The translations under genes and the position numbers were made by a program. Shown here piece after piece: positions 13,040 to 14,578 of a DNA stretch of 14,578 bases. Source of the stretch: an uncultured cyanobacterium (GTDB lineage Bacteria; Cyanobacteriota; Cyanobacteriia; Cyanobacteriales; Geitlerinemataceae); contig CAKZKB010000713.1 of assembly GCA_937121005.1 (NCBI GenBank), positions 1 to 14,578 on the forward strand. The letters run 5' to 3'. Numbering within the stretch: the stretch's first letter is position 1; every line of letters starts with the position of its first letter. The notes under the pieces are model-generated. The model searched no databases. It had not been told where the DNA came from and was given only the letters and a program-made list of their open reading frames with translations.

Positions 13040-13948
13040 CTACAGATAAGCGGGAATGACAAAACCTAACGCCAGCAAAACGCCACTGAGGAAGTGCAAA
13101 TTCACGGCAATAAACTTACAATTGCTGACCTTTTGGGGGCGATCGTGGTTTTCGACAACGTGACGAATCAGTTGGTAGCCAAAGGGAAAACTGGCTAGAA
13201 TTACCAGGGAAGCTAGAGGGAATATTCCCGCGATCGCCAACAGTCCAGTTAGAACAAAAATACTTCCCACAAACGGAACCAACACCTGGGATCCGAGTTT
13301 AGTTCCTAGGCGAACGATCGGCGATCGCTTCCCGGCGGCTAAGTCATCTTCCACTTGATGGAAATGGGAACAAAACAGGATTAAACTGGTACTAATACCA
13401 ATAATAACCGATGCCCACAATGCCACCATCGAAAACGATTGTACCTGGGAATAGTAGGCTGCTAAAACTGCCAGCGGCCCGAAGGTAAAAAAGCAAATAA
13501 ATTCTCCCAACCCTTGATAGCCAAACCGAAATGGTGGCCCCTGATAACTGTAACCCAACGCACAACACAGGGCAACAATTTCGACGATCGTCGGGTCTTT
13601 TTGCCACCACGCGATCGCGCCAATTCCCAAAAATCCCAACGCCAAACACAAATTACTGACCCAAAACACTAGAGGTGGATTGTTGGTTAAATTCACCACC
13701 GAATGCGGTTTATTGCGATCGATCCCAGTTTGAGAATCAAAGAAGTCGTTACTTAAATTCAACCAGGCGATAATGGCGATCGCTGCCCCCAAAAATGTCG
13801 TATAGATGGTTGCGTCGAACTGCTGTTGCTGCCAAAACGCGATCGCCGTTCCGACTGAAATCGGAATCACCGCCACGCTGTACATGGGAGGTTTGATGGC
13901 AGCCATCCACAGCTTAAATCGAGAAGGGGAAACTGTTTGAGTTGTCAT
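13040..13948 (-). CDS. menA: 1,4-dihydroxy-2-naphthoate phytyltransferase (UbiA family)
   Basis: A 302-residue integral membrane prenyltransferase with about nine hydrophobic helices. It joins phytyl diphosphate to 1,4-dihydroxy-2-naphthoate to give demethylphylloquinone, on the path to phylloquinone, the A1 electron carrier of photosystem I. Seen in the sequence are the N-terminal KLWMAAIKPPMYSVAVIPI (12-30) and the first aspartate-rich motif NLSNDFFDSQTGIDRNK (64-80; N67, D68, D71, D77). Also seen are YSYQGPPFRFGYQGLGE (133-149) and the second acidic motif HFHQVEDDLAAGKRSP (195-210; D201, D202). All fit MenA of cyanobacteria rather than UbiA or chlorophyll synthase. Length is normal. The ATG at 13948 has no clear Shine-Dalgarno. 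It is convergent with the kinase operon and xisI relic and follows, on the same strand, the gene at the right edge after about 130 bp. Confidence 0.92.
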   Translation of the reverse strand: MTTQTVSPSRFKLWMAAIKPPMYSVAVIPISVGTAIAFWQQQQFDATIYTTFLGAAIAIIAWLNLSNDFFDSQTGIDRNKPHSVVNLTNNPPLVFWVSNLCLALGFLGIGAIAWWQKDPTIVEIVALCCALGYSYQGPPFRFGYQGLGEFICFFTFGPLAVLAAYYSQVQSFSMVALWASVIIGISTSLILFCSHFHQVEDDLAAGKRSPIVRLGTKLGSQVLVPFVGSIFVLTGLLAIAGIFPLASLVILASFPFGYQLIRHVVENHDRPQKVSNCKFIAVNLHFLSGVLLALGFVIPAYL

Positions 13949-13983
13949 GGCGATGGGAATAAATAGGACATCAAAATCTAAGC

Positions 13984-14040
13984 ATTCAGGTTATGCAAGA
14001 AACCGGGTTTCTAAACCAGTTTATGTTAGACTACCTGAAT
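13984..14040. repeat. 57-bp element with terminal inverted repeats and central palindrome
   Basis: Perfect 8-bp ends ATTCAGGT (13984-13991) and ACCTGAAT (14033-14040) flank a 15-bp palindrome AGAAACC-G-GGTTTCT (13998-14012). The central word resembles the AGAAACC(C/G)GGTTTCT palindrome scattered in many cyanobacterial genomes. It lies between the minus-strand gene at the right edge and menA. It could be a small non-autonomous repeat or the 3' hairpin of the upstream gene; there is no T-run on either side. Confidence 0.65.
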
Positions 14041-14077
14041 AGTTACGTCAAAATTACAAACTTGCAACTTTTGCAGC

Positions 14078-14578
14078 TTAGGAATTTGGAGGACAAATTT
14101 GCAACAAATCGGCAACCGATCCAATACTCATTTCAGTCACTTTATCGCTGAGTTCGTCAATATTCGAGGGTAAATCTTTATTCAATGCTGCCGCGATCGT
14201 CTCTTCAGCAGAAGCGATCGCATCGGGGGACGCATCAGTAGCATTCAATGTCTTAAAGGCTTCGTCAATCGCACTCAATTCGGCTTCAGCAGTTTCTAAA
14301 CCCGTTTTGATTTCCTGAAGTTGAGCCAAGTAACTATCGCGAAATTCAGCTAATCCTGGATAGGTAAGTTCCATCGGCTCCAATTTATCAATACGCGCCT
14401 GAATTTCAGTCACTTCCTCGGCTGCATCTTCCACTTTACTCTCTAATAAATTGACTTTCAAGCGGCTAACCGTGCCGTCTTCTTCTTCTAATGTCGGCGT
14501 AAAAATCAAAGCCGTCGTGTAGGGTTCGCGAACCACAGCCGACACCTGTTCGCATTGGGTTCCGGTTGCGGCTTCCCC
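14078..14578 (-). CDS. Unrecognised acidic coiled-coil protein, N-terminal part outside the window
   Basis: The frame is open from the right edge to the TAA at 14078-14080. An internal GTG at 14545 would give 155 residues, but the 11 codons between it and the edge are also open (GEAATGTQCEQ), so the true start is probably beyond the window. The visible part starts with a beta-like stretch (VVREPYTTALIFTPTLEEEDG). Two amphipathic, coiled-coil-like helical regions follow (about LKVNLLESKVEDAAEEVTEI and YLAQLQEIKTGLETAEAELS), then a tail ending ICPPNS. It is acidic, with no membrane segment in the visible part. I do not recognise the family and give no function. Confidence 0.75.
   Translation of the reverse strand, partial: GEAATGTQCEQVSAVVREPYTTALIFTPTLEEEDGTVSRLKVNLLESKVEDAAEEVTEIQARIDKLEPMELTYPGLAEFRDSYLAQLQEIKTGLETAEAELSAIDEAFKTLNATDASPDAIASAEETIAAALNKDLPSNIDELSDKVTEMSIGSVADLLQICPPNS

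Overview
The window looks like chromosomal DNA of a filamentous, oscillatorian-type cyanobacterium. The HIP1 octamer GCGATCGC is frequent (for example 259-266, 361-368 and two overlapping copies at 3978-3991). Several genes are hallmarks of oxygenic phototrophs: ndhS (ferredoxin-docking subunit of the photosynthetic NDH-1 complex), menA (phylloquinone synthesis), a Ser/Thr-kinase-like TPR protein, and hybrid histidine kinases of cyanobacterial architecture. Short tandem heptamers between genes fit the same picture. The genus cannot be settled from the window.

Layout. Positions 1-166 are short-period repeats (an octamer array, then a degenerate heptamer array) running into the 3' end of a HAS-barrel-like gene (166-834, minus). 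Its 5' side carries a perfect heptamer array (839-894). Next come ndhS (1066-1257, minus) and a 719-residue kinase-fold/TPR membrane protein (1310-3469, minus) that has lost every standard catalytic residue, so it is a predicted pseudokinase. A 621-bp divergent intergenic region follows; it holds an AT-rich heptamer repeat and a good match to the cyanobacterial Pho box (3903-3921). Downstream is a 1100-residue ExeM/NucH-type nuclease (4091-7393, plus) with two almost identical lamin-tail-like domains.

Positions 7394-7581 hold a hairpin, an operator-like palindrome, an extended -10 promoter, and a strong hairpin with a T-run ahead of an operon of two paralogous hybrid histidine kinases (7582-10212 and 10218-12839). 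Their sensors differ (CHASE4 versus CHASE), while their kinase, receiver and C-terminal regions are alike. The second kinase gene carries an in-frame cluster of nested palindromes (about 11691-11805) resembling a dispersed cyanobacterial repeat. After the operon lies a frameshifted relic of a xisI-like gene (12864-13030). Then come menA (13040-13948, minus), a 57-bp inverted-repeat element (13984-14040), and the C-terminal part of an unrecognised coiled-coil protein cut by the right edge.

How it fits together. The most coherent story is phosphate scavenging: a Pho-box-controlled extracellular nuclease next to a membrane sensor-kinase operon that may be controlled by transcription attenuation. 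The link between nuclease and kinases rests on position only. The housekeeping photosynthesis genes (ndhS, menA) appear unrelated to it. The region also shows repeat-driven change: heptamer arrays, a domain duplication, a palindromic insertion inside a gene, and a decayed toxin/excision-type gene.
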